This document shows, piece after piece, positions 24,444 to 33,440 of a DNA stretch of 43,110 bases. The stretch spans positions 1-43,110 of the forward strand of contig LJIE01000007.1 of assembly GCA_001281695.1 (NCBI GenBank), read 5' to 3'. The notes under the pieces are model-generated. The model searched no databases. It saw nothing but the letters and a program-made list of their open reading frames with translations, and was not told where the DNA came from. The translations under genes were made by a program, and so were the position numbers. Positions within the stretch are counted from its first letter, which is position 1, and every line of letters begins with the position of its first letter. The stretch comes from a bacterium 336/3 (GTDB lineage Bacteria > Bacteroidota > Bacteroidia > Cytophagales > Thermonemataceae).

Positions 24444-25184
24444 ATGAAAAAAATAATTTTAAGTCTTGGCTTATTTTTTATTGGAATGCTTTGTCAAGCA
24501 CAAACAGTAGACCAAATTATCACAAAGTATTTTGAAAATACAGGTGGTAAAGAAAAGTATGAAAAAATAAATGGTATTAAAACTACTGGAAAAGTTAAAT
24601 ATGGAACATTGGAATTACCATTAGAAGATGTCAGGTTAAAAGATGGTAAAACATGGTCAAAAGCAGTATTTCAAGGCATGAATTTTTACCAAAATGTATT
24701 TGATGGCTCAGTACTATGGAATACTAACCAAATGACTATGAAACCAGAAAAAGCAAATTCTGAAGCAACAGAAAATTATAAAAACGAAGTTTTATCTTTT
24801 CCTGATCCTTTTTTGAATTATAAAAAAAATGGATATTCATTAGAATATATGGGAAAAGAAAAAATTGAAGGAACAGAGTATTTTAAATTAAAATTGATTA
24901 GAAAACCGATAAAACAGAATGGTAAAGAAATAGCTAATGTAAGTTATTATTATTTTGATATGGAAAATTATGTACCAATAATTATAGAAAATGAAATAAC
25001 TGAAGGGGCACAAGCGGGTAAAAAAATGCAATCTTTCCTAGGAGAATATCAAGAAGTTAACGGTATAACTCTTCCATTTTCTATAGATGTAAAAATGGAT
25101 GGACAAGTTTTATCTAGCATAAAGTTTGAAAAAATGGAAATTAATCCTAAAGTTGATGCAACTATTTTTAAGTTTGTTGAATAA
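24444..25184 (+). CDS. LolA-like outer-membrane lipoprotein-sorting family protein
   Basis: A 246-residue exported protein: signal peptide MKKIILSLGLFFIGMLCQAQ, then a beta-rich fold beginning TVDQIITKYFENTGGKEKYE and repeated antiparallel strands (YYYFDMENYVPIIIENEI). This is the LolA/LolB-like half-barrel family annotated in Bacteroidota as outer membrane lipoprotein-sorting protein. Such accessory members often bind lipids or hydrophobic ligands rather than serving Lol transport, for which chromosomal lolA is needed. It lies 17 bp before the large BNR-repeat gene and is surely co-transcribed. A shared role at the cell envelope is likely; substrate unknown. Confidence 0.8.
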   Translation: MKKIILSLGLFFIGMLCQAQTVDQIITKYFENTGGKEKYEKINGIKTTGKVKYGTLELPLEDVRLKDGKTWSKAVFQGMNFYQNVFDGSVLWNTNQMTMKPEKANSEATENYKNEVLSFPDPFLNYKKNGYSLEYMGKEKIEGTEYFKLKLIRKPIKQNGKEIANVSYYYFDMENYVPIIIENEITEGAQAGKKMQSFLGEYQEVNGITLPFSIDVKMDGQVLSSIKFEKMEINPKVDATIFKFVE

Positions 25185-25201
25185 TTTAACACAAAAATAA
25201 G

Positions 25202-28200
25202 ATGAAAATATTCGCAATAAATAATCTAAAAAATAGAATATCTATTCTCTTTTTTGTTTTGGCAACGTCAATTTATGGACAAAATACAACTAAAGTAGAT
25301 GAATTATTTGGTTCTTTAAAGGCAAGACAAATAGGTCCTGCAGTTATGAGCGGAAGAGTTACAGATATTGCTTTACATCCTAAAAACACAAATACTATAC
25401 TAGTAGGAACTGCAGGTGGTGGAGTATGGAAATCTTCTAATGGTGGTTTAAATTTTAATTCTATTTTTGACAAATACAATCAATCTATAGGAGCTGTTGC
25501 TTTTGACCCTAATAATCCTGATGCTGTTTTTTGGGTAGGAACAGGAGAAGTATGGACAAGGAATAGTGTTTCTTATGGAGACGGGATTTATAAAACTACT
25601 GATGGAGGATTGAATTGGACTAAAATGGGTTTAGAGAATTCAGAAAGAATAGGAAATATTCATATAAATCCTAAGAATTCTGATGAAATCTATGTTTCCG
25701 TTTTAGGAAAGTTGTGGGGTGATAGTGAAGATAGGGGAGTATATAAAACTACAGATGGTGGTAAAACTTGGAATAAAATTTTATATGTAAATCCTAAAAC
25801 AGGTTGTGCCGATTTAGAAATGGATCCTACTAATCCTAATATATTATATGCTAGTATGTGGGAATTTAGAAGAACTGCTTGGTCATTTGAATCGGGTGGT
25901 GATAATGGGGCATTATATAAATCTATTGATGGTGGAAAAACTTGGAATAAAATACACAATGGCTTTCCAAAAGGAAAATTGGGAAGATTAGCAATTGCTG
26001 TTGCACCTTCTAATACTAACATTTTATATACTGTAGTAGAAAGTGAAAAAGCAGAAACTAATGGTTTATATCGTTCAGATGATGCAGGTAATTCTTGGAA
26101 ACATTTGAATAAAGATTTTGAATTAACAGTAAGACCATTCTATTTCTCAAGAATAGTAGTCAATCCTAAAAATCCTGATATGGTGGTAAAAGCAGGCTAT
26201 TCTGGTTCTATAAGTAGAGATGGTGGAAAAACTTTTAAGAACTTGGGTAACATGCACCCAGATATTCATGATATAGTATTTGATTACAGTAATACCGATA
26301 AATTAATTGTAGGGAATGATGGTGGTGTAAATATTTCATTAGATGGAGGTACAACAACCTTTTTTGTAGATAATTTACCTGTTTCACAATTTTATCATGT
26401 TAGTATTGATAATGAAAAACCTTATAATATCTATGGTGGTTTACAAGATAATGGTTCATGGTATGGTCCTTCTGACAGCCCACAAGGTATTGAAAATAAA
26501 GATTGGGTATGTGTAGGTGTCGGCGATGGATTTAGAGTATACCCACACCCTACTAATTCTAATATTGTGTATTCAGAAATGCAAGGAGCAGAAAATATAT
26601 GGAGATATGATAAAGTAAAAAAACAAACCAAAACAATAAATATTTTACCTGAAAAAGATGAAAAATTAAGATTTAACTGGAATGCTTCTCTTACCACAAG
26701 TCCTAATAAACCAGATAGATTATACATAGGAAGTCAATTTTTACATGTTTCAGAAGATATGGGGGATAACTGGAAAAAAATATCTCCAGATTTAACTACA
26801 AACAATAAATTAAAATATGATGACATCAATACAGGTGGATTGACAAGAGATAGATCTGGAGCAGAAAAAAATTGTACTATTTTCACTATTGCTGAATCTC
26901 CACTAAATGAAAATATTATATGGATAGGTACTGATGACGGTAATGTTCAAATTACTCAAAATGGAGGAAAAACATGGGAAAATTTAACTTTAAATTTTCC
27001 AAATTTACCTAAAGCTACATGGTGTTATCATATAGAAGCAAGTGTATTTGATAAAGGAACTGCTTATGCAGTATTTGATGCACATACAAAAAGCGATATG
27101 AATTCTTATGTTTATAAAACTACTGATTTTGGAAAAACTTGGAAAAGTATTGTTACTCCTGAGATAAAAGGAAGTTCAAGAAATATACAAGAAGATTTAG
27201 TAAATCCTAATTTACTATTTTTAGGAACTGAATTGGGATTATTTATTACTTTAGATGGAGGAAATACTTGGGCTCAATTTACTTCTAATTTTCCAGCTGC
27301 TTCTGTTCATTTTTTGACTATGGACAAAGCTACTAGCGATTTAATAGCAGGTACTCATGGAAGAGGAGTCATTATTATTGACGATGTCTCAACATTAAGA
27401 AGTTTAACACCTGAAATAGTAAATAAAGATTTTCATTTTTTTGATATAAAAACTATCGAATACAATGAAGAATCTACCTTTGGTGGTGGTGGAAATGTAA
27501 CGGAATTTATAGGAAACAACCCTACTAAAAATGTTAAAATAAATTATTATTTAAAGAAAAAACCTGTTTTTGGAAAATTTAGTTTAAAAATATTTAATTC
27601 AGAAAACCTTGAAGTAGCTGATTTAACTCCTTCTAAAAACAAAGGAATAAATACTGTAACTTGGGACGGAACCATGAAACCACCTAAAATTGCAAAAGCC
27701 AAAACTATGACATATGATGGTTTTTCTAGTTTAAGAGTTCCTGAAGGAAGTTATAAAGCAGTTTTTTCTAATGGTAAAGAAAATTTTGAAAAAACCTTTC
27801 AATTAAAATATCCATCCAATTCTGTAATAAAGATAGAAGATAGAAAATTACAAGAAAAAACAGCAAAAAGATTGTTTGATATGAATCAAGATTTAGCTTA
27901 TGTAGTCTATCAAATAGATGAAGTTATAGATCAATTAACTTCCAATACATTGTTAAACAATAAGTTAAAAACTGAAACTTTAAAAAAGTTACAAAGTTTT
28001 AAAGAAACTTTAGTAATTACAAAAGGAAATAATTACACAGACACATCAGATCCTGAATTAAGAGAAAAAATTGCAAGTCTTTATGCAAAAGTTAATTCTA
28101 CATTTGAAAAACCATCTAGTAATCAACTAGATAGATTAAAAGAGCTAGAATTACAATTAGGAAATGCAATGAAAAAGCACAATGATTTTTTAACTAAGGA

Positions 28201-28285
28201 TTTAGTAAAAATAAATCAAGAAATAGTGAAGCTAAAACAAACAGAAATTGTTTTTAAAAGTTTTACGGATTTTGTAAAAGAATAA
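25202..28285 (+). CDS. Large exported BNR/sortilin-like beta-propeller protein
   Basis: The 1027-residue protein has a signal peptide (ILFFVLATSIYGQ, cleavage near residue 27). From about 45 to 730 it consists of BNR/Asp-box units (DGGLNWTKM, DGGKTWNKI, DDAGNSWKHL, NGGKTWENL, DFGKTWKSI, DGGNTWAQF), the S-x-D-x-G-x-T-W box of sialidases, sortilin/VPS10 domains and xyloglucanases, arranged as one or two propellers. The C-terminal 250 residues are beta then helical (coiled, about 880-1027). No catalytic Asp/Glu set is provable, so it may be a binding protein or a peptidase-linked WD40/YVTN-like protein. It shares an operon with the LolA-like gene and ends in a strong terminator. Confidence 0.83.
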   Translation: MKIFAINNLKNRISILFFVLATSIYGQNTTKVDELFGSLKARQIGPAVMSGRVTDIALHPKNTNTILVGTAGGGVWKSSNGGLNFNSIFDKYNQSIGAVAFDPNNPDAVFWVGTGEVWTRNSVSYGDGIYKTTDGGLNWTKMGLENSERIGNIHINPKNSDEIYVSVLGKLWGDSEDRGVYKTTDGGKTWNKILYVNPKTGCADLEMDPTNPNILYASMWEFRRTAWSFESGGDNGALYKSIDGGKTWNKIHNGFPKGKLGRLAIAVAPSNTNILYTVVESEKAETNGLYRSDDAGNSWKHLNKDFELTVRPFYFSRIVVNPKNPDMVVKAGYSGSISRDGGKTFKNLGNMHPDIHDIVFDYSNTDKLIVGNDGGVNISLDGGTTTFFVDNLPVSQFYHVSIDNEKPYNIYGGLQDNGSWYGPSDSPQGIENKDWVCVGVGDGFRVYPHPTNSNIVYSEMQGAENIWRYDKVKKQTKTINILPEKDEKLRFNWNASLTTSPNKPDRLYIGSQFLHVSEDMGDNWKKISPDLTTNNKLKYDDINTGGLTRDRSGAEKNCTIFTIAESPLNENIIWIGTDDGNVQITQNGGKTWENLTLNFPNLPKATWCYHIEASVFDKGTAYAVFDAHTKSDMNSYVYKTTDFGKTWKSIVTPEIKGSSRNIQEDLVNPNLLFLGTELGLFITLDGGNTWAQFTSNFPAASVHFLTMDKATSDLIAGTHGRGVIIIDDVSTLRSLTPEIVNKDFHFFDIKTIEYNEESTFGGGGNVTEFIGNNPTKNVKINYYLKKKPVFGKFSLKIFNSENLEVADLTPSKNKGINTVTWDGTMKPPKIAKAKTMTYDGFSSLRVPEGSYKAVFSNGKENFEKTFQLKYPSNSVIKIEDRKLQEKTAKRLFDMNQDLAYVVYQIDEVIDQLTSNTLLNNKLKTETLKKLQSFKETLVITKGNNYTDTSDPELREKIASLYAKVNSTFEKPSSNQLDRLKELELQLGNAMKKHNDFLTKDLVKINQEIVKLKQTEIVFKSFTDFVKE

Positions 28286-28290
28286 TTCAT

Positions 28291-28332
28291 AAAAAAGAAA
28301 GCTGTTTTAATTTTAAAACAGCTTTCTTTTTT
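28291..28332 (+). terminator. Strong intrinsic terminator after the BNR gene
   Basis: A perfect stem of nearly 20 bp (AAAAAGAAAGCTGTTTTAA with its complement) and a run of six T, starting 6 bp after the stop. A matching A-run on the other side makes it usable from the convergent gene too. Confidence 0.85.
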
Positions 28333-28388
28333 ATAAGTTTTATATACACCTTTTTTAACTATTTTTTTAATCACTGCTAAATTATCAA

Positions 28389-29006
28389 TTAAAAATTAAA
28401 CCCAAAATCAAACCCAGGTTGAATAAAGTAGTTAGGCCATCTTTTTTCTACTGCTTTAAAAGATTCTGGAACATTAGTTCTTATAGGCCAATAACTAATT
28501 CCAATAGCTGGTTCAAAAAAGAAGCGGTTTTTAAAAAACTTAAACTGGTAACCCAAATAGAAATCCAGATATAAGGTGTAACCATTTCCAATCTTTTTTT
28601 TATTCTCATCCACATATTTTTCGAAAGCATTCATTGCGGTAACAGATGTATATACACCTTTCCACCAAAACCGCTGATATCCTATTTGAGGAGCAAGTAT
28701 GCGTGCATGTCCAGGATAGTTTAGTCCAGGTGCATCAAAATCAGGTCCAAAAGGGATACCAATTGGCCAAGAATAAATGGACCTTTTAAATTTAAAGTGA
28801 ATAACATCTTTAGGCGTTATCCTGTATCCTGCATTTATTTGTATAAACTCTGGATTATTTGTTTTATCAAAATTACCTAATAAAAATAAGGTACTACCAA
28901 CAAACCATCTTTTGTAAGTACTGTCTTTTTTTGCATTCTGTGCATTCACCTGTAAACTGCTTGCCAAAACTAAGGTAAGTCCAATCCATAAAATTTTCTT
29001 TTGCAT
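28389..29006 (-). CDS. Outer-membrane beta-barrel-like protein, function unknown
   Basis: With the start at 29006 (MQKKILWIGLTLVLASSLQV, then NAQ) the protein has 205 residues and a signal peptide; the ATG at 29039 adds 11 residues ahead of it. The mature part alternates aromatic strands (VIHFKFKRSIYSWPIG, TLYLDFYLGYQFKFF, RFFFEPAIGISYWPI) and ends in Phe (FDFGFNF), the usual C-terminal signal of outer-membrane barrels. Ligand or pore function unknown. It is directly downstream of a Crp/Fnr regulator on the same strand (83 bp gap) and is the natural candidate for its target. Confidence 0.7.
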   Translation of the reverse strand: MQKKILWIGLTLVLASSLQVNAQNAKKDSTYKRWFVGSTLFLLGNFDKTNNPEFIQINAGYRITPKDVIHFKFKRSIYSWPIGIPFGPDFDAPGLNYPGHARILAPQIGYQRFWWKGVYTSVTAMNAFEKYVDENKKKIGNGYTLYLDFYLGYQFKFFKNRFFFEPAIGISYWPIRTNVPESFKAVEKRWPNYFIQPGFDFGFNF

Positions 29007-29089
29007 ATCTTTTTTAATTAATGTTAAACGATGCTGCAAAATAGATTGGTAATAAACTTAAAATCGTTCACTTAAGGTAAGAAATGAAG

Positions 29090-29671
29090 TTACTCTTTGC
29101 TTTTCTCCAAAATTCTTGCTCTTAACCTACTTAATGATTGTGGTGTTATACCTAAAAAACTTGCTAATTGGTGTTGTGGAACACGTTGAACAAGGTCTGG
29201 TCTTTTTTCTAGTAAGTTCAGGTATCGTTGTTCAGGTGAAGAAGTCTTAAACTCATCAAAGTCCATTTGTTGTTTGGCTAAAAGTTCTTCAGATAATATT
29301 CTGCATAGGTTTTCAAACTTTGGAAATTTACTGTTTATTTCTACTTCCATATCAGAATTTGAAACTGTAAGTATAGTGTCTTCTATACAACTTATATAAT
29401 ATTCGGATGGAGTTTTGCTGATTACACAAGAGGGTGTCAAAACTTCCATTTCTGTGTAGAAAGCAGTAGTTTTTTCTTCACCCTCTAAAACATAATATGT
29501 TCGAATACATCCTTTTAGAATAAAGTAGCTATCTTTCGATATTTGTCCTTCTTTGAGTAAAGTGGTCCCTTTCTTTACTGAGCGAAATATGTCCAAAGGA
29601 GCAATAGCGTTCTTTTCATCTTCTGTCAGAGAAACGTATTTTGATATAAAGTCAAATAGTATATTTTTCAT
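29090..29671 (-). CDS. Crp/Fnr-family transcriptional regulator
   Basis: The start at 29671 (MKNILFDFISKYVSLTEDEK) gives 193 residues; 12 more are possible from 29707. The N-terminal cyclic-nucleotide-binding-like beta barrel (about 25-115: VKKGTTLLKEGQISKDSYFI, LKGCIRTYYV) lacks the Fnr iron-sulfur cysteines and a clear cAMP-binding Arg-Ser pair, like many Bacteroidota members. The DNA-binding part is short (RVPQHQLASFLGITPQSLSR). It probably controls the adjacent barrel-like gene and itself. A 12-bp inverted repeat lies about 85 bp upstream. Ligand unknown. Confidence 0.85.
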   Translation of the reverse strand: MKNILFDFISKYVSLTEDEKNAIAPLDIFRSVKKGTTLLKEGQISKDSYFILKGCIRTYYVLEGEEKTTAFYTEMEVLTPSCVISKTPSEYYISCIEDTILTVSNSDMEVEINSKFPKFENLCRILSEELLAKQQMDFDEFKTSSPEQRYLNLLEKRPDLVQRVPQHQLASFLGITPQSLSRLRARILEKSKE

Positions 29672-29705
29672 TGTTTTGTTGTTGTTGTCTATTACACTTG
29701 CCACC

Positions 29706-29753
29706 AACTCATAAATATACTTAATATACGTATTCTTTTAAAGAATTATATCA
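29706..29753 (-). repeat. Shared promoter-region element, copy 1
   Basis: The stretch from AACTCATAAATATAC to AGAATTATATCA recurs at 41078-41127 in the same orientation, with about 80% identity and two extra bases in the second copy. Both copies lie just upstream of a minus-strand gene (35 and 50 bp). On the minus strand it holds TATATTTA, one base off the TAnnTTTG box, and a short palindrome (ATTCTTT-T-AAAGAAT here). Confidence 0.7.
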
Positions 29754-29787
29754 TTAACAATACAAATCGTATATATTGTATTGTTAA
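29754..29787. promoter_or_regulatory. Perfect 12-bp inverted repeat upstream of the Crp/Fnr gene
   Basis: TTAACAATACAA and TTGTATTGTTAA with a 10-bp spacer, 83 bp upstream of the regulator's start and directly next to the promoter element. Size and symmetry fit a dimer operator; autoregulation by the Crp/Fnr protein is the first guess. Confidence 0.5.
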
Positions 29788-30298
29788 ATATTCTTTTCCC
29801 TAGAAATAAGGTCTATGACTATACAAAAACTGCACATTTTTTAGAGTGATTTGTAGACTCTCAAATAATTTTTTGTCAGGATTTAATGGATATGAAAACA
29901 AAAAGTGGAGAAAGATTCAAGCGACAACATTGTTCCAGAGTAATCCCCTTTTCTTGTGTGTTCTGAAGAAATGCAAAGCATTCGTGAATAGCTTAAAAAA
30001 TAAATAAACAAAATGCCAATGGCTTTTTTTCTGGGGTTTGTTGTAAAATGCTAAGTTAGCACTTCCATTTGCTTGATGAAAAAGTGATAGGCTGAGTAAT
30101 GAGTTAAAGCCTTAAAGCTCAAGATACCAACATTGTTGCTCTGAGAACGGCTATCAATAATCTATTCTATTACTAAAGTTTTATTTTATTCTAAGAGGGT
30201 TTCTCAGTATTCTTGAAAAGAATTTGTACAATTAACTAAATACTGTGAAATACAAAGAAGTATGGAAAAGGCTCTTTAGCCTGATTTGTAGACACTTT
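29788..30298. other. Gene-free gap with degenerate repeat traces
   Basis: No intact reading frame on either strand. It contains one end of a 24-bp sequence shared inverted with 34413-34436 (here 30007-30030), and TGATTTGTAGAC at about 29850 and again near 30279. A stretch around 29848-29885 resembles 10199-10235. It appears to be built of old, decayed mobile-element scraps. Confidence 0.5.
30007..30030. repeat. 24-bp inverted match to the IS3 relic, copy 1
   Basis: The segment with core ACAAAATGCCAATGGCTTTT is identical to the reverse complement of 34413-34436, where it abuts the broken IS3 orfA. It probably marks the edge of a lost mobile element. Confidence 0.75.
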
Positions 30299-32815
30299 TT
30301 ATAAATTGGTCTTTTTATTTGTTTTTGTTCTCTTAATGAGTTTTACTATTTCAAACCATATTACTGAGATAAAACCAATAATTATACAAATTAACAGTTG
30401 CAATATATTTAATGTGTCAAATTGAAAGAATGTTGTTAATGGTTGTAGATAAAGAATAAGTCCTACAATAGCAGTGGTTATGAAAATGATTAATAAAAGC
30501 ATATTGTTTTTATACTTTAGGGTCGTAAAAATGGAATAATAAAATGAACGGTTAATCAATGTTAGAAAAATGTTTGCTGTAATTAAAACAGTAAAGGTCA
30601 TTGTTCTAGTAAGTGCCTCATTATAACCATTTATTACTGAATATTGGTAAACAAACAATATTCCTGCTGTGATGAATAATCCTTGGATAATGCTTATGGA
30701 TAGTTCTCTCCAATTAAAGAAAGTTGTTGTCATTGGTTTTGGTTTCTGCAACATTATATTTGCCTCAATTGGCTCATTTTCATAAACAATAGAACAAGTT
30801 GGTCCCATTATTATTTCTAAAAAAATGATGTGAACAGGCGAGAAAATATTTGGATATATCCATCCTAAAGCTAAAGGAACAAAAACTGTTAGAATGATTG
30901 GTATATGTATGGATATGATATATTGAATGGCTTTTTTCAGGTTAGCATATATTTTTCTGCCCATAGCAATTGCATCTACCATTTTAGACAAATCATCTTC
31001 TAATAAAATGAGTGATGCTGCTTGCTTTGCTATTTCTGTTCCTTTTTTACCCATTGCAATTCCAATATGTGCTGCTTTCAATGCTGGACCATCATTCACA
31101 CCATCACCTGTCATGGCTACAATCTGGTTGTTGAATTTTAAAGCATTAATTATTTTCAGTTTGGCATTGGGGAACATTCTTGTAAAAATATCTATATCAT
31201 TTACACAGCTTTGCAACTCTTTTTCAGATAATTCCATTAACTCATCTCCTAAAATTGTTTTGTCGTAACCCTTAAAGCCAATTTGCTTTGCAATTGAGGT
31301 GGTAGTGACTGCATTGTCTCCAGTAATAATTTTTACTTTGATTCCTGCTGTGTAAAAATCATTCAAAACGCTTTGGATATTTTTTTTAGGTGGGTCGTAA
31401 AAAGCAACAATACCTTTAAATTGAAAAGGTAAATCTTGTTGATTTGCTGGATAGCTATCACCCTTAAAATCAGAAACACCAACACCTAGAACTCTGTAAC
31501 CCTCGGTTGCTAAAAGCTGAATAGCAGTATGAATGTCTTTTTTCTCTGTTTCTGTAAGTTTTGAAACATTTATTAATGCTTCAGGAGCTCCTTTAGCTGC
31601 TATAACTCTGTTGCCATTATTGTCCGAAAATATATGAGTCATCATTGGTGGTTTGCCACCTAATGGATATTCATGAATGAGTTTATAAGCTGGTCGTAAG
31701 TCATTTTTTGTTAATTTTTTATAAGTTTGATGCAATGCCACTTCCATTGGGTCAAACGGTATAGGCTCACTTGCCCACATTGCTAATGCTATTAATTCCT
31801 TTTCATCATCATTTAATACATCTTCCAAACTAAATATTAAATTGCTTTTTAACACAAATAGTTTTGCCAAACTCATTTTGTTTTCTGTAATCGTTCCTGT
31901 TTTATCAATGCATATAACAGTCGCACTGCCTAATGTTTCTACTGTTTTCATTTGTTTTACTATAATGCCCATTTTCATTAAACGCCATGCACCTAATGCC
32001 ATAAATGTGGTGAAAGCGACAGGTATTTCTTCAGGTAAAATGCTCATTGCTAAAGTAAGCGACTGCAGTAAGCTTTTCAATATATTTTGCGACTGCCAAT
32101 AGTTAATAGCCCAAACGACTGCAAAAACTACTGCTCCAGCAATAGCCATCCACTTTACAAAGTTGGTAATTTGAATTTCTAAAGGTGTTTTTTCTTCTTT
32201 GATTCCTTCTAAGCTTATTCCAATTTTACCTAATTTGGTTTGGTTACCAACATTGGTAATTTCTGCTATGGCTAATCCACTGGCTACTGTTGTTCCACTA
32301 TAAATAAATTTATCTTCTTTTTCTTTATCCTTAAAAACTGCAAGCGATTCGCCAGTTAGGATAGATTCATTTACTGAAAAGTCATTGGAATGAATAATTG
32401 TGCCATCTGCCGTAATTGAAGTACCTTCTTCAACCATCAGGCAGTCGCCTATTACGATGTTTTCACTTTTAATTTCTTTGATTTTACCATTGCGAATGAC
32501 CTTGCAACTAGGCTGAGAAAAATCTTTTAGCTTTTCTAAAGCATTTTTACTTCTTGAAAATTGATATAAGGAAATGGATGTGATGAAGATAATGGCTAGA
32601 ACCAAAAAAAATCCGTTTCCTATTTCGCCACTGATAAAATAGATAGTAGAAGCTATCAATAATATTATTATCATTGGGTCTTTAGCAATTTGTTTTATGA
32701 TATCTAAGAAATGGTTTTCTTTTTTAAAGGTTAATTTGTTTTCACCAAATTTCTCCCTTGCAAGAATTACTTCTTTATCATCTAAACCGTTTATGTCGAA
32801 CTGATTATCAGGCAT
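30299..32815 (-). CDS. P-type cation-transporting ATPase (P2-like)
   Basis: The 838-residue pump has the full P-type set: actuator TGES at 154-157, phosphorylation site Asp304 in DKTGTIT, the hinge MTGDGVNDGPALKAA, and about ten membrane helices (pairs near 47-85, 220-270, then six after residue 630). The N-terminus (DKEVILAREKFGENKLTF) is the cation-ATPase N domain. The M4 ion site reads ILPEEIPVAF, where SERCA/PMCA pumps have PEGLPA, so Ca2+ is likely but not certain; heavy-metal CPx motifs are absent. It lies last in a unit with a DUF2231-like membrane protein (60 bp) and a rubrerythrin (79 bp before that). It may help keep divalent cations low under stress. Confidence 0.9.
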   Translation of the reverse strand: MPDNQFDINGLDDKEVILAREKFGENKLTFKKENHFLDIIKQIAKDPMIIILLIASTIYFISGEIGNGFFLVLAIIFITSISLYQFSRSKNALEKLKDFSQPSCKVIRNGKIKEIKSENIVIGDCLMVEEGTSITADGTIIHSNDFSVNESILTGESLAVFKDKEKEDKFIYSGTTVASGLAIAEITNVGNQTKLGKIGISLEGIKEEKTPLEIQITNFVKWMAIAGAVVFAVVWAINYWQSQNILKSLLQSLTLAMSILPEEIPVAFTTFMALGAWRLMKMGIIVKQMKTVETLGSATVICIDKTGTITENKMSLAKLFVLKSNLIFSLEDVLNDDEKELIALAMWASEPIPFDPMEVALHQTYKKLTKNDLRPAYKLIHEYPLGGKPPMMTHIFSDNNGNRVIAAKGAPEALINVSKLTETEKKDIHTAIQLLATEGYRVLGVGVSDFKGDSYPANQQDLPFQFKGIVAFYDPPKKNIQSVLNDFYTAGIKVKIITGDNAVTTTSIAKQIGFKGYDKTILGDELMELSEKELQSCVNDIDIFTRMFPNAKLKIINALKFNNQIVAMTGDGVNDGPALKAAHIGIAMGKKGTEIAKQAASLILLEDDLSKMVDAIAMGRKIYANLKKAIQYIISIHIPIILTVFVPLALGWIYPNIFSPVHIIFLEIIMGPTCSIVYENEPIEANIMLQKPKPMTTTFFNWRELSISIIQGLFITAGILFVYQYSVINGYNEALTRTMTFTVLITANIFLTLINRSFYYSIFTTLKYKNNMLLLIIFITTAIVGLILYLQPLTTFFQFDTLNILQLLICIIIGFISVIWFEIVKLIKRTKTNKKTNL

Positions 32816-32875
32816 GGTTGCAGATAGCTATAATTGCCAGCTTTTGTTATGGATTCAATAAAATATAGAACATTG

Positions 32876-33361
32876 TTAATCATCTTTATCGTTTTCTGAA
32901 TTCTGTGTTGGAACTGTCGTACCATTCGAAATTTCGGTATGTCTGATTTGACCTCCGAGATAACCTGTTCTTGCAACAAGACCAAAACTAATTAGGGCAA
33001 TAAATAAAATTATAAATGCTGTTGATCTTATGAGTGAAGATTTTCTCAAAGTTAAAAACAAACCTGCAACAGACGCAACTCCCAAAATGATTAATGATAT
33101 TAAAGCAAATAATGCAAATTCCTCATGTATTTTAATAGTAGCTTCAGAAACACCTTGTATTTTTTCTACTGTTTCTTCTGCTACTTCACCAGTAAGATAA
33201 GCAATGCCAGCCCCAATTGCAGAAATTATAAAAAGGTTATATGCAGCAATCTTTGTCTGATTACTCTTTGTCCAAAGTCCGTGAACAAGGACGAGTCCAC
33301 CTAAAATTGAACCAAAAATCGGAAGATGTGTAATGAGTAAATGAATATGTGTTTGGTTCAT
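32876..33361 (-). CDS. DUF2231-like four-helix membrane protein
   Basis: A 161-residue protein with four transmembrane helices (about 8-28, 38-58, 80-106, 112-134). It begins MNQTHIHLLITHLPIFGSIL, the H-x-x-x-x-H-x-P motif near the start typical of DUF2231-type predicted haem/redox membrane proteins, and has ARTGYLGGQIRHTEI after the last helix. The paired His residues could ligate haem. The tail is polar and acidic (ending NSENDKDD). It sits between the rubrerythrin and the ATPase on one strand. A redox or electron-supply role for the rubrerythrin is possible but inferred only from proximity. Confidence 0.75.
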   Translation of the reverse strand: MNQTHIHLLITHLPIFGSILGGLVLVHGLWTKSNQTKIAAYNLFIISAIGAGIAYLTGEVAEETVEKIQGVSEATIKIHEEFALFALISLIILGVASVAGLFLTLRKSSLIRSTAFIILFIALISFGLVARTGYLGGQIRHTEISNGTTVPTQNSENDKDD

Positions 33362-33440
33362 TTTAATTTATTTTAGTCAAAAATTATAACTATATTTTAA
33401 TATAAGAATGATAGAAATCATATTAAGCAATGAGTTATTG

